Source: Streptomyces sp. NBC_00670 (lineage in GTDB: Bacteria; Actinomycetota; Actinomycetes; Streptomycetales; Streptomycetaceae). Taken from it: a stretch of 64,000 nt of DNA. Position 1 is the stretch's first letter, and each line of letters starts with the position of its first letter. Positions 10,479-17,079 of the stretch are shown here, piece after piece. A program made the position numbers and the translations under genes. The stretch is from assembly GCF_036226765.1 (NCBI RefSeq), contig NZ_CP109017.1, positions 4,155,001-4,219,000 of the forward strand, written 5' to 3'. The notes below the pieces were generated by a model, which ran no database searches, had not been told where the DNA came from, and saw nothing but the letters and a program-made list of their open reading frames with translations.

Positions 10479-11531
10479 ATGGCGGACGCCAAGGTCATTC
10501 CGTTCGACGACGACCGGTCCCGCGGGCCCGCCGCGCACCGGTCCCCGCGGCGCCGGGGCCCGGCCGCCCGGCGCGGCGGCGAACCGGCGGCGGGGGCCCG
10601 CGGTGTCACGGCCGTGCCCGACGGGGCGGGCGCGCAGGAGGATGTCCCCGTGACGGACGTGGGTGAAGAGACGGGGCCGGGCGAGGGCGACGGCGGTCTG
10701 GAGCGGCGCATCGCCGGCGGGCTCGCCTTCCTGCGCCGCCGGCTGACCGGCGAGTACGAGGTCGACGACTTCGGCTACGACGAGGAGCTCACCGACCAGG
10801 TCCTGATGTCGCTGCTGCGCCCGCTGTACGAGAAGTACTTCCGGGTCGAGGTGAAGGGCATCGAGAACATCCCGGCGGAGGGCGGGGCGCTGATCGTCGC
10901 CAACCACTCCGGGACGCTGCCGATGGACGGCCTGATGATGCAGGTCGCCGTCCACGACCACCATCCGGCGGGGCGGCATCTGCGCCTCCTCGCGGCCGAT
11001 CTGGTGTTCGTGCTGCCGGTCGTCAACGAGCTGGCCCGCAAACTCGGCCACACCCTCGCCTGCGCGGAGGACGCGGCCCGGCTGCTGGAGCAGGGGGAAC
11101 TGGTCGGGGTGATGCCGGAGGGGTTCAAGGGGCTCGGCAAGCCCTTCGGCGACCGGTACAAGTTGCAGCGCTTCGGCCGCGGCGGCTTCGTCTCGACGGC
11201 GCTGAAGCACGGCACGCCGATCATCCCCTGTTCGGTCGTCGGGGCGGAGGAGATCTACCCGATGATCGGCAACTCCAGGACGCTGGCGCGGCTGCTGGGC
11301 TTCCCGTACTTCCCGCTGACGCCCACGTTCCCGTGGCTGGGGCCGCTGGGCGCGGTGCCGTTGCCGACGAAGTGGACGATCCAGTTCGGCGAGCCGATCC
11401 CGACGGACGGCTATCCGCCGGAGGCGGCCGAGGACCCGATGCTGATGTTCAACCTGACCGACCAGGTCAGGGAGCAGATCCAGCACACGCTGTACAAGCT
11501 GCTGGTGCAGCGGAGGTCGGTCTTCTTCTGA
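10479..11531 (+). CDS. Lysophospholipid acyltransferase family protein
   Basis: The 350-residue protein has a low-complexity, Arg/Pro-rich N-terminus of about 75 residues and then a PlsC-like domain. VANHSGTLPMDGLMM carries the motif I His and Asp, here as H-x6-D rather than the classical H-x4-D. MPEGFKGLGKPFGDRYKLQRFGRGGFV matches the PEG motif and substrate-binding Arg/Gly region, and PIIPCSVVGAEE is motif IV. It probably acylates lysophosphatidate or a related alcohol at the inner membrane face. It follows the epimerase gene with a GAGGAG site and ends before a tandem repeat and terminator. Confidence 0.85.
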   Translation: MADAKVIPFDDDRSRGPAAHRSPRRRGPAARRGGEPAAGARGVTAVPDGAGAQEDVPVTDVGEETGPGEGDGGLERRIAGGLAFLRRRLTGEYEVDDFGYDEELTDQVLMSLLRPLYEKYFRVEVKGIENIPAEGGALIVANHSGTLPMDGLMMQVAVHDHHPAGRHLRLLAADLVFVLPVVNELARKLGHTLACAEDAARLLEQGELVGVMPEGFKGLGKPFGDRYKLQRFGRGGFVSTALKHGTPIIPCSVVGAEEIYPMIGNSRTLARLLGFPYFPLTPTFPWLGPLGAVPLPTKWTIQFGEPIPTDGYPPEAAEDPMLMFNLTDQVREQIQHTLYKLLVQRRSVFF

Positions 11532-11548
11532 GCCGGTCACCGTTCTCA

Positions 11549-11628
11549 GAGGACGTACGACGGCGAGGACGTACGACGGCGAGGACGTACGACGGCGAGG
11601 ACGTACGACGGCGAGGACGTACGACGGC
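11549..11628. repeat. Five tandem copies of a 16-bp repeat
   Basis: The unit gaggacgtacgacggc occurs five times in a row without mismatch (11549, 11565, 11581, 11597, 11613). There are no spacers, so it is not a CRISPR array. The last copy runs into the left arm of the terminator at 11621-11667. The array starts 17 nt after the acyltransferase stop. Confidence 0.95.
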
Positions 11629-11667
11629 GGGGGCGCCCCCTGGCACAAGGGGCGCCCCCGCCGTCGT
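11621..11667. terminator. Bidirectional terminator between the acyltransferase gene and rsbN
   Basis: A 19-bp perfect stem joins 11621-11639 to 11649-11667 with a nine-base loop between the arms. It sits between convergent genes and should stop transcription from both sides. Its left arm begins in the last repeat unit, and other units can also pair with the right arm. Confidence 0.85.
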
Positions 11668-11699
11668 AGCCGTACCCGTGCTCGTACGCGCCCTCGTTC

Positions 11700-12938
11700 C
11701 TACTCCGCGTCCTCGCTGTCGATGCCGAGGCCGGGCAGCAGGCCCGGGAGGAGGGGCGGGAGGGTGACGTCGGGCTCCATCGTCGGGTTCTTGCTGCTGC
11801 CGGCCGACGGGCTGGTGCCGGTGCTGTGCTCCGGCGGGTCGAGCAGGCCGCCGGTGTTGCCGCCGAGCAGCCCCTCGTCGTGACCGTGCGAGGAGGACGG
11901 CTCGGGTGTGTCGGCGCCGCCGCTGCGGCTGCTGCCCGACGCGCTGCGGTGGCCGGTGCCGGGCTCCGGGTCGTCGCCGCGGGCGGAGCCGGTGGACGAG
12001 GCCGGGGCGGAGCCCTGTTCGTCGTCGGTGCCGTCCTCCGTCGGGGCCGGGGGCAGGAGCGAGCGCAGCGGGGCCACCTCGTCGTTTATGGCGGCGAAGA
12101 CCTCCGTCACCTCACCCGCGACGTCCCCGAGCTGGACCGGGAGGCGCCTGCTCAGCTCGCTCCACGCCTCGCGGTGCGAGCGGGAGAAGGCGGAGAGGGC
12201 CTGGATGGGGCCGAGTGAGTCGGGGTCGTGCGCGTAGGCCTCGTGCAGCAGGCGGTGGCCCTCGGAGGCGTCGTGCCGCATGCCGTTGAGCGCGCGGCGG
12301 ACCTCGCCCAGGGATTCGTGGTCCAGGGGGCCGGAGCGGTCGCGCTCCATCAGCCGGCGGGCCTCGCTGAGCCGCGTGGACGCCTGGTCGAGGTAGAGCC
12401 GGCCGCGGTCCGAGTCGCCGTGGGCCAGGTTGAGCCGGACGTCCTCGATGCCGCGTTTGAGGCCGTAGAGCGAGTCACCGGGCAGGGCGTCCGTGCTCGC
12501 GGCGGCGACTCCGCCGAAGGACGCGGCGGCCACGCCGAGGCCGAGCCCGCCGGCGGTGAGGCCCTTGGCGAGCCGGGTGCGCGGGCGGAGTTTGCCCAGC
12601 GGGCTCGCCCGGTGCGCACCCCGCGCGCGGGCGTCGCGCTGTTCGGGCACCGCGGGATCCGGCGCCCCGCCCCCGGCCGTGCCCTCGCGCAGCATGGCCT
12701 CCATCGCGGCCACGAGCTGGGCGCGCTGGACCACCTTGACCTCGGGGTCCAGTTGCGGTTTGGGCAGCTCGCCGAGGCCCGCGGCGAGGGCGAGCAGACG
12801 TTGCTGCCCGGCCTCCTCCGTGGTCGGGGCCGTGTCCGGAAGGTCGGGCTGTTCGGCCGCCGGGCCCCGGTCGGTCAGCTCCTCCAGGGCCTGGGCGAAG
12901 GCGTTCGCCCGCCGGTGCGCCGATACGTTCGCGATCAC
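11700..12938 (-). CDS. rsbN: RsbN, membrane anti-sigma factor for BldN (DUF5667 protein)
   Basis: The 412-residue protein lies directly downstream of bldN. Residues 1 to about 85 form a helical cytoplasmic region (ANAFAQALEELTDRG, LDPEVKVVQRAQLVAAMEAML). One hydrophobic segment lies near residues 127-147 (GLTAGGLGLGVAAASFGGVA). An extracytoplasmic DUF5667-like helical region begins PGDSLYGLKRGIEDVRL, and the tail is Ser/Gly/Pro-rich. This matches RsbN, which binds sigma-BldN at the membrane. The second GTG (12938) is chosen because GAGGAGG is eight bases upstream; a GTG at 12947 overlaps that site. A BldN-type promoter candidate lies at 13068-13096. Confidence 0.87.
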   Translation of the reverse strand: MIANVSAHRRANAFAQALEELTDRGPAAEQPDLPDTAPTTEEAGQQRLLALAAGLGELPKPQLDPEVKVVQRAQLVAAMEAMLREGTAGGGAPDPAVPEQRDARARGAHRASPLGKLRPRTRLAKGLTAGGLGLGVAAASFGGVAAASTDALPGDSLYGLKRGIEDVRLNLAHGDSDRGRLYLDQASTRLSEARRLMERDRSGPLDHESLGEVRRALNGMRHDASEGHRLLHEAYAHDPDSLGPIQALSAFSRSHREAWSELSRRLPVQLGDVAGEVTEVFAAINDEVAPLRSLLPPAPTEDGTDDEQGSAPASSTGSARGDDPEPGTGHRSASGSSRSGGADTPEPSSSHGHDEGLLGGNTGGLLDPPEHSTGTSPSAGSSKNPTMEPDVTLPPLLPGLLPGLGIDSEDAE

Positions 12939-13067
12939 TGGCGGCACCTCCTCTCGTCATGACGGTCGACTCCCCAGGGGGTCCTGAGGGTTGCACACCT
13001 CCGACCAGTGCACACGAACGAGTGAGCAGAGTCGGCAAGGTGTGACCACAGGGAGCCTGTATCCCGC

Positions 13068-13096
13068 ACAACGAGCGGCTTGGCACTTGGGTTACG
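13068..13096 (-). promoter_or_regulatory. Candidate sigma-BldN promoter of rsbN
   Basis: On the minus strand CGTAAC (13096-13091) and CGTTGT (13073-13068) are separated by 17 bases. From memory, BldN-dependent promoters such as bldM P1 have a CGTAAC-type -35 and a CGTTGA-type -10. The site lies 130 bases upstream of the rsbN start, within the bldN-rsbN gap (12939-13243), which otherwise contains no gene. The assignment is inferred from the motif. Confidence 0.55.
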
Positions 13097-13243
13097 GACG
13101 CCGGACGATCCGGCTGTACGGCCAACCGGCCGTCGACAGAAGGTGAGTTGAGGTGACACCCCGTGAGCGGGGGTCGGTGGGCGTCGGCCGGCGCCCCTGG
13201 ACGTCAGCCTGTGTCCCTGGCGTCGAGCCCGCTTCCCCTGACG

Positions 13244-14017
13244 TCAGCGGGCGTCCTCGGGCAGCAGCCGGGCGAGGGTGCGCACGGCGCGGTACTGGAG
13301 GGTCTTGATGGCGCCTTCGTTCTTGCCCATGACCCGGGCGGTCTCGGCGACGGACAGCCCCTGGAGGAACCGGAGCGTGACGCACTCCTGCTGCTGGGGG
13401 TTGAGTCTGCGGACGGCCTCGAGGAGGGCGGCGTTGGAGAGGTGCTCCAGGACGGAGTCCTCGGGGGAGCGCTCGACCTCGTTGGCGTCGAGCATCTCGC
13501 CGGTGGTGACCTCCAGCCGGAAGCGGCTGGACTTGAAGTGGTCGGCGACGAGGTTGCGGGCGATCGTGACCAGCCAGGCGCCGAAGTCGCGGCCCTGCCA
13601 GGTGAAGGTGCCGATCCGGCGCAGGGCGCGCAGGAAGGTCTCGCTGGTGAGGTCCTCGGCCGTGGCCTTGCTGTTCACGCGGTAGTAGATGTAGCGGTGG
13701 ACGGTGTCGCTGTACTGGTCGTACAGGCGCCCGAAGGCTTCGGCCTCGCCGGCCTGGGCGCGCTCGACGAGTTCCATCATGCGGGCGCTGTCACTGTCCG
13801 CCGCCGGGCGGCGGGCGGTGGGGGCGGAACTCGGCCGGCCGCGTCTTCCGCCGACGGCGGCGCTGCCGTCCGCCAGTGCGTAGCAGGGGCCTACGGGCGC
13901 GGTGGCGGCGAAGGCGGGGACGGCGTACGCGGTCGGGACGAGACCGCGCAGCAGGTTGTGGACCGTAGCGCGGAGCGTAGCCAGGCCCGAGGCGTCAACC
14001 CCGACGTGTGGGTACAC
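13244..14017 (-). CDS. bldN: BldN, ECF sigma factor of aerial development
   Basis: The 257-residue protein has the unusual N-terminal extension of BldN (MYPHVGVDASGLATLRATVHNLLRG and onward, about 80 residues). In S. coelicolor this extension is removed proteolytically to activate the sigma factor. Region 2 begins MMELVERAQAGEAEAFGRLYDQY and continues through GAWLVTIARNLVADHFK. Region 4 contains QQECVTLRFLQGLSVAETARVMGKNEGAIKTLQYRAVRTL. BldN directs the chaplin, rodlin and bldM genes in known species. The GTG start follows GGGAG. The upstream gap at 14018-14368 contains two palindromes. Confidence 0.95.
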   Translation of the reverse strand: MYPHVGVDASGLATLRATVHNLLRGLVPTAYAVPAFAATAPVGPCYALADGSAAVGGRRGRPSSAPTARRPAADSDSARMMELVERAQAGEAEAFGRLYDQYSDTVHRYIYYRVNSKATAEDLTSETFLRALRRIGTFTWQGRDFGAWLVTIARNLVADHFKSSRFRLEVTTGEMLDANEVERSPEDSVLEHLSNAALLEAVRRLNPQQQECVTLRFLQGLSVAETARVMGKNEGAIKTLQYRAVRTLARLLPEDAR

Positions 14018-14173
14018 GGGACTCCCAGAGGCAGAGCTTCCATCACGTGCAGTACGGAACCATTCACCCGTCGTAGCGACGGAGGGGTACCGGTTTGCGT
14101 CTGAGGAGAATAACGCTTCGTACAGGCTGCGCTACGCCCAGTTGCTGAAATCATCGATTACGTCGCTTCTGTT

Positions 14174-14208
14174 GCGCTTCGAAGCGCGTTTGCGTGTCAC
14201 CGAGTGAC
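14174..14208. promoter_or_regulatory. Palindromes upstream of bldN
   Basis: The perfect 14-bp palindrome gcgcttcgaagcgc (14174-14187) is followed by the inverted repeat gtcac-cga-gtgac (14196-14208) and then a further ttgacc. They lie in the otherwise gene-free 351-bp bldN upstream region (14018-14368) and are candidate operators. I could not match them cleanly to a BldD box. Confidence 0.45.
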
Positions 14209-14368
14209 CGCTTGTTGACCGCTCGGCTTCGGGTTCCGGCTATGTCCGACGTATTGGCGGCGATCGGCTACGGGGGTGGGAGGGGGCCTCGAACGGGTGC
14301 GCCGGTGGGTGCCGACGACGGGGATGCCGGCGATGCCTGCGCGCGGGGCGGCGACGCCCGGGTGCGGG

Positions 14369-15304
14369 TCAGCGACGCCGGCGGGTCAGGGCGATCGCGG
14401 CGGCCGTGCCGCCCGCCACGGCGCCGACGCCCGCCGCCGCGGGGATGCCGACCTTGGCCGCCTTGCGGCCGGTGCGGTAGTCCCGCAGGCGCCAGTCCAG
14501 CTGCCGGGCGTGCTTGCGGAGCTTGGCGTCGGGGTTGATGGCGTACGGGTGTCCGACGAGGGACAGCATCGGGATGTCGTTGTGGCTGTCGCTGTACGCG
14601 GCGCAGCGGGTGAGGTCCAGGCCCTCCGCCGTCGCCAGGGCGCGGACGGCCTCCGCCTTGGCCGGGCCGTGCAGCGGTTCGCCGACGAGCCTGCCGGTGT
14701 AGACGCCGCCGACCGACTCGGCGACGGTGCCGAGCGCGCCGGTCAGGCCGAGGCGGCGGGCGATCACCGTGGCGATCTCGACGGGGGCGGCCGTCACGAG
14801 CCAGACCTTCTGGCCGGCGTCGAGGTGCGCCTGGGCGAGGGCGCGGGTGCCGGGCCAGATGCGCTCGGCCATGTACTCGTCGTAGATCTCCTCGCCGATC
14901 GACTGGAGCTCGGCGACGCGGTGGCCCTTGACGATGGAGAGCGCGGAGTCGCGGGCCTCCTGCATGTGCTCGGGGTCCTCGACGCCGGCCAGTCGGAACC
15001 AGGCCTGCTGCCAGGCGAAGCGGACGAGGTCGCGGGTCTCGAAGAACTTGCGCTTGTACAGGCCGCGGCCGAAGTGGAACAGGGCGGCGCCCTGCATGAC
15101 GGTGTTGTCCAGGTCGAAGAAGGCGGCGGCCCGGTCGTCGCCGAGGACGGGGAACTCGGGTTCCTGTGCCTCTTGTTCGGGGGCGGCCTGGGCGGTGGCG
15201 TCCTGGGACGTCTTGCGCGCGGCCTCCGCCGAGGCCTCGCCTGCGAGCACGCTGCGCGCGGTGGCGGAGCGCCTACGGGGGGTGAGCCATGCGAGAGCGG
15301 CCAT
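14369..15304 (-). CDS. HAD-IB (SerB-like) phosphatase
   Basis: The 311-residue protein has a 55-residue Ala/Glu-rich lead, then motif I AAFFDLDNTVMQGA, motif II in WLVTAAPVEIA, and motif III/IV in HGPAKAEAVR and CAAYSDSHNDIPML. This is the HAD-IB layout of phosphoserine phosphatase relatives. The C-terminus has a short hydrophobic stretch, AAKVGIPAAAGVGAVAGGTAAAIALT, followed by RRRR. It may therefore be tail-anchored, with the phosphatase domain in the cytoplasm. It is transcribed towards bldN but separated from it by 351 bp. The substrate is not assignable; lysophospholipid phosphatase-like roles are possible. Confidence 0.85.
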   Translation of the reverse strand: MAALAWLTPRRRSATARSVLAGEASAEAARKTSQDATAQAAPEQEAQEPEFPVLGDDRAAAFFDLDNTVMQGAALFHFGRGLYKRKFFETRDLVRFAWQQAWFRLAGVEDPEHMQEARDSALSIVKGHRVAELQSIGEEIYDEYMAERIWPGTRALAQAHLDAGQKVWLVTAAPVEIATVIARRLGLTGALGTVAESVGGVYTGRLVGEPLHGPAKAEAVRALATAEGLDLTRCAAYSDSHNDIPMLSLVGHPYAINPDAKLRKHARQLDWRLRDYRTGRKAAKVGIPAAAGVGAVAGGTAAAIALTRRRR

Positions 15305-15431
15305 GCGGTGAGCATAGCCAGTCGGTTTGCGCGTTCCGCTCCGCGGAGGTGGCCGGGTCGTGAACGTGCCGGTCCCTCCGGGGGCGGGGGTGCGTGTCCG
15401 GCTGCGGGGCGTCGGGAGCCATTCGCGCGGT

Positions 15432-15629
15432 TTCCTCGCCCCCGCCGCCCTTACCCTTCCCGTCCCTTCAAGGGGCTCCGCCCCTTGGACCCCGGACGTG
15501 CGGGTGGGTGGGGTCTTCTCGCGCAGTTCCCCGCGCCCCTTTTAGGGGCGCGGGGAACTGCGCATCTTTTGGGGGTCCGGGGGCTTGCCCCCGGGGACGG
15601 GAAGGGTAGGGGCGGCGGGGGCGAAGGAA
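15432..15629. repeat. Large nested palindrome made of two inverted repeat copies
   Basis: The outer arms 15432-15466 and 15594-15629 are nearly perfect inverted repeats (about 35 bp with two or three differences). The inner arms 15521-15540 and 15544-15563 are a perfect 20-bp inverted repeat with a three-base loop. Each half is a copy of the dispersed repeat also seen at 7541-7655. It fills most of the 361-bp gap between the divergent HAD-IB and glutaredoxin genes, where promoters would be expected. Confidence 0.93.
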
Positions 15630-15665
15630 GGTCGTAGGGGGCGCGCCCGGGGGAGAATAAGGGGT

Positions 15666-15929
15666 ATGCCGCCTCTGTTTCGGCGCGCTTCGCGCGCTTC
15701 GCTCGTCACCCTCGTGCGCAAACCCGGCTGTCACCTCTGTGACGACGCTGAGGCCGTCGTCGCCAAGGTGTGTGCCGACCTCGGCGTCCCCTGGGAGCAG
15801 AAGGACATCACCCAGGACGAGGACCTCAACCGCCGCTACTGGGAGCAGATCCCCGTCGTCCTCATCGACGGTGAACAGCACACCTTCTGGCGAGTGAACG
15901 AAGACCGCCTGCGTAAAGCCCTCGGCTGA
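15666..15929 (+). CDS. Glutaredoxin-like (DUF836/thioredoxin-fold) protein
   Basis: The 87-residue protein has a single thioredoxin-like domain. VTLVRKPGCHLCDDAEAVV carries a C-x-x-C redox site near residues 21-24. EQIPVVLIDGEQ contains the cis-Pro loop. It probably acts as a small cytosolic dithiol reductase. It starts right after the large palindrome and lies upstream of rex. A redox protein near a redox regulator fits, but a gap of about 325 bp containing the Rex operator separates them, so they are not obviously one operon. Confidence 0.82.
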   Translation: MPPLFRRASRASLVTLVRKPGCHLCDDAEAVVAKVCADLGVPWEQKDITQDEDLNRRYWEQIPVVLIDGEQHTFWRVNEDRLRKALG

Positions 15930-16160
15930 TCCCCCGGCGTCACCCCGCCCGGCCGGCCCACCTGACCGACCAGTCCAACAAACCCCTTCCGTCGCTTAGG
16001 ATCGAAGGCGTTCGTATCTCGGGGGGCGGGATCGTCGAGGAGAGTGTGCGGTTTTGCCCCCAGGAGGAGAGGAACACGTGTGCACTCGCACCGGTTCCCA
16101 AGAACCCCACCACCCCCGCGTGAGCCCGGTCACGTTGGCCGGGCAAATCGGACACCATCT

Positions 16161-16178
16161 TTGTGCACGCGTTCACAA
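16161..16178 (+). promoter_or_regulatory. Rex operator (ROP site)
   Basis: The sequence TTGTGCACGCGTTCACAA lies 77 bp upstream of the rex start. It matches the known Rex consensus TTGTGAAxxxxTTCACAA with one changed base per site. In S. coelicolor Rex represses its own rex-hemACD operon through such a site when NADH is high. The rest of the gap 15930-16254 holds no other clear signal. Confidence 0.9.
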
Positions 16179-16254
16179 AGACATAGCCTGCTTTCGACGG
16201 GGCGGTCCGGGGACACACGACCGCCTGCAGCCCCGCTCTACCCGCAGGAGCACC

Positions 16255-17079
16255 GTGGCAACTGGCCGAACTCACCGACCGGCGACCCGCAGCCGAGGAA
16301 TTCCCGAGGCCACCGTCGCCCGTCTCCCGCTGTACCTCCGAGCCCTCACCGCACTGTCGGAGCGCTCGGTGCCCACGGTCTCCTCGGAGGAGCTCGCGGC
16401 CGCGGCGGGGGTCAACTCCGCCAAGCTGCGCAAGGACTTCTCCTACCTCGGCTCCTACGGGACCCGTGGCGTGGGGTACGACGTCGAGTACCTCGTCTAC
16501 CAGATCTCCCGTGAGCTGGGGCTGACGCAGGACTGGCCGGTCGTCATCGTCGGTATCGGAAACCTCGGCGCCGCCCTCGCCAACTACGGAGGGTTCGCCT
16601 CCCGCGGCTTCCGTGTCGCCGCGTTGATAGACGCGGACCCGGCGCTGACCGGCAAGGCCGTCGCGGGCATCCCGGTGCAGCACACCGACGAGCTCGAGAA
16701 GATCATCGACGACAACGGCGTGTCGATCGGCGTCATCGCCACCCCGGCCGGCGCCGCCCAGCAGGTCTGCGAGCGGCTCGTCGCCGCCGGTGTCACCTCC
16801 ATCCTGAACTTCGCGCCGACCGTGCTGTCCGTCCCCGACGGCGTCGACGTGCGCAAGGTCGACCTCTCCATCGAGCTGCAGATCCTCGCCTTCCACGAAC
16901 AGCGCAAGGCCGGCGAGGAGAACCCGGGCGCCGGCATCGACGGCGCCCTCCCGGCCGCCGAGGAGCCCCCGGCCGCCGTCAAGCGGACCGCCAGGAGCCA
17001 GGCCCCGGCCGTCGCCGAGCAGTCCGTCTCCCCCGATCAGGGGCCCGACGGGGACGTCCCCGCCGTGATGCCGGCATGA
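16255..17079 (+). CDS. rex: Redox-sensing transcriptional repressor Rex
   Basis: The 274-residue protein has an N-terminal winged helix (residues about 15-85: VARLPLYLRALTALSE, VSSEELAAAAGVNSAKLRKD, SYGTRGVGYDVEYL). A Rossmann domain starts with VVIVGIGNLGAALANYGGF. FHEQRKAG, near residue 220, matches the domain-swapped helix. Rex senses NADH/NAD+ and controls respiratory and heme genes. The C-terminal tail of about 45 residues is Ala/Pro-rich and disordered. The GTG start follows CAGGAG. The last four bases (ATGA) overlap hemA. Confidence 0.96.
   Translation: MATGRTHRPATRSRGIPEATVARLPLYLRALTALSERSVPTVSSEELAAAAGVNSAKLRKDFSYLGSYGTRGVGYDVEYLVYQISRELGLTQDWPVVIVGIGNLGAALANYGGFASRGFRVAALIDADPALTGKAVAGIPVQHTDELEKIIDDNGVSIGVIATPAGAAQQVCERLVAAGVTSILNFAPTVLSVPDGVDVRKVDLSIELQILAFHEQRKAGEENPGAGIDGALPAAEEPPAAVKRTARSQAPAVAEQSVSPDQGPDGDVPAVMPA

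Noticed and set aside
11549..11628. Possible CRISPR array
   Set aside because: The 16-bp units are directly adjacent without spacers and no cas gene is present.
12228..12962. Plus-strand frame antisense to rsbN
   Set aside because: It is the shadow of rsbN; its codon pattern is wrong for Streptomyces and no domain is visible.
14196..14208. BldD box upstream of bldN
   Set aside because: The inverted repeat gtcac-cga-gtgac does not satisfy the BldD consensus at the required positions, so only a generic operator is proposed.
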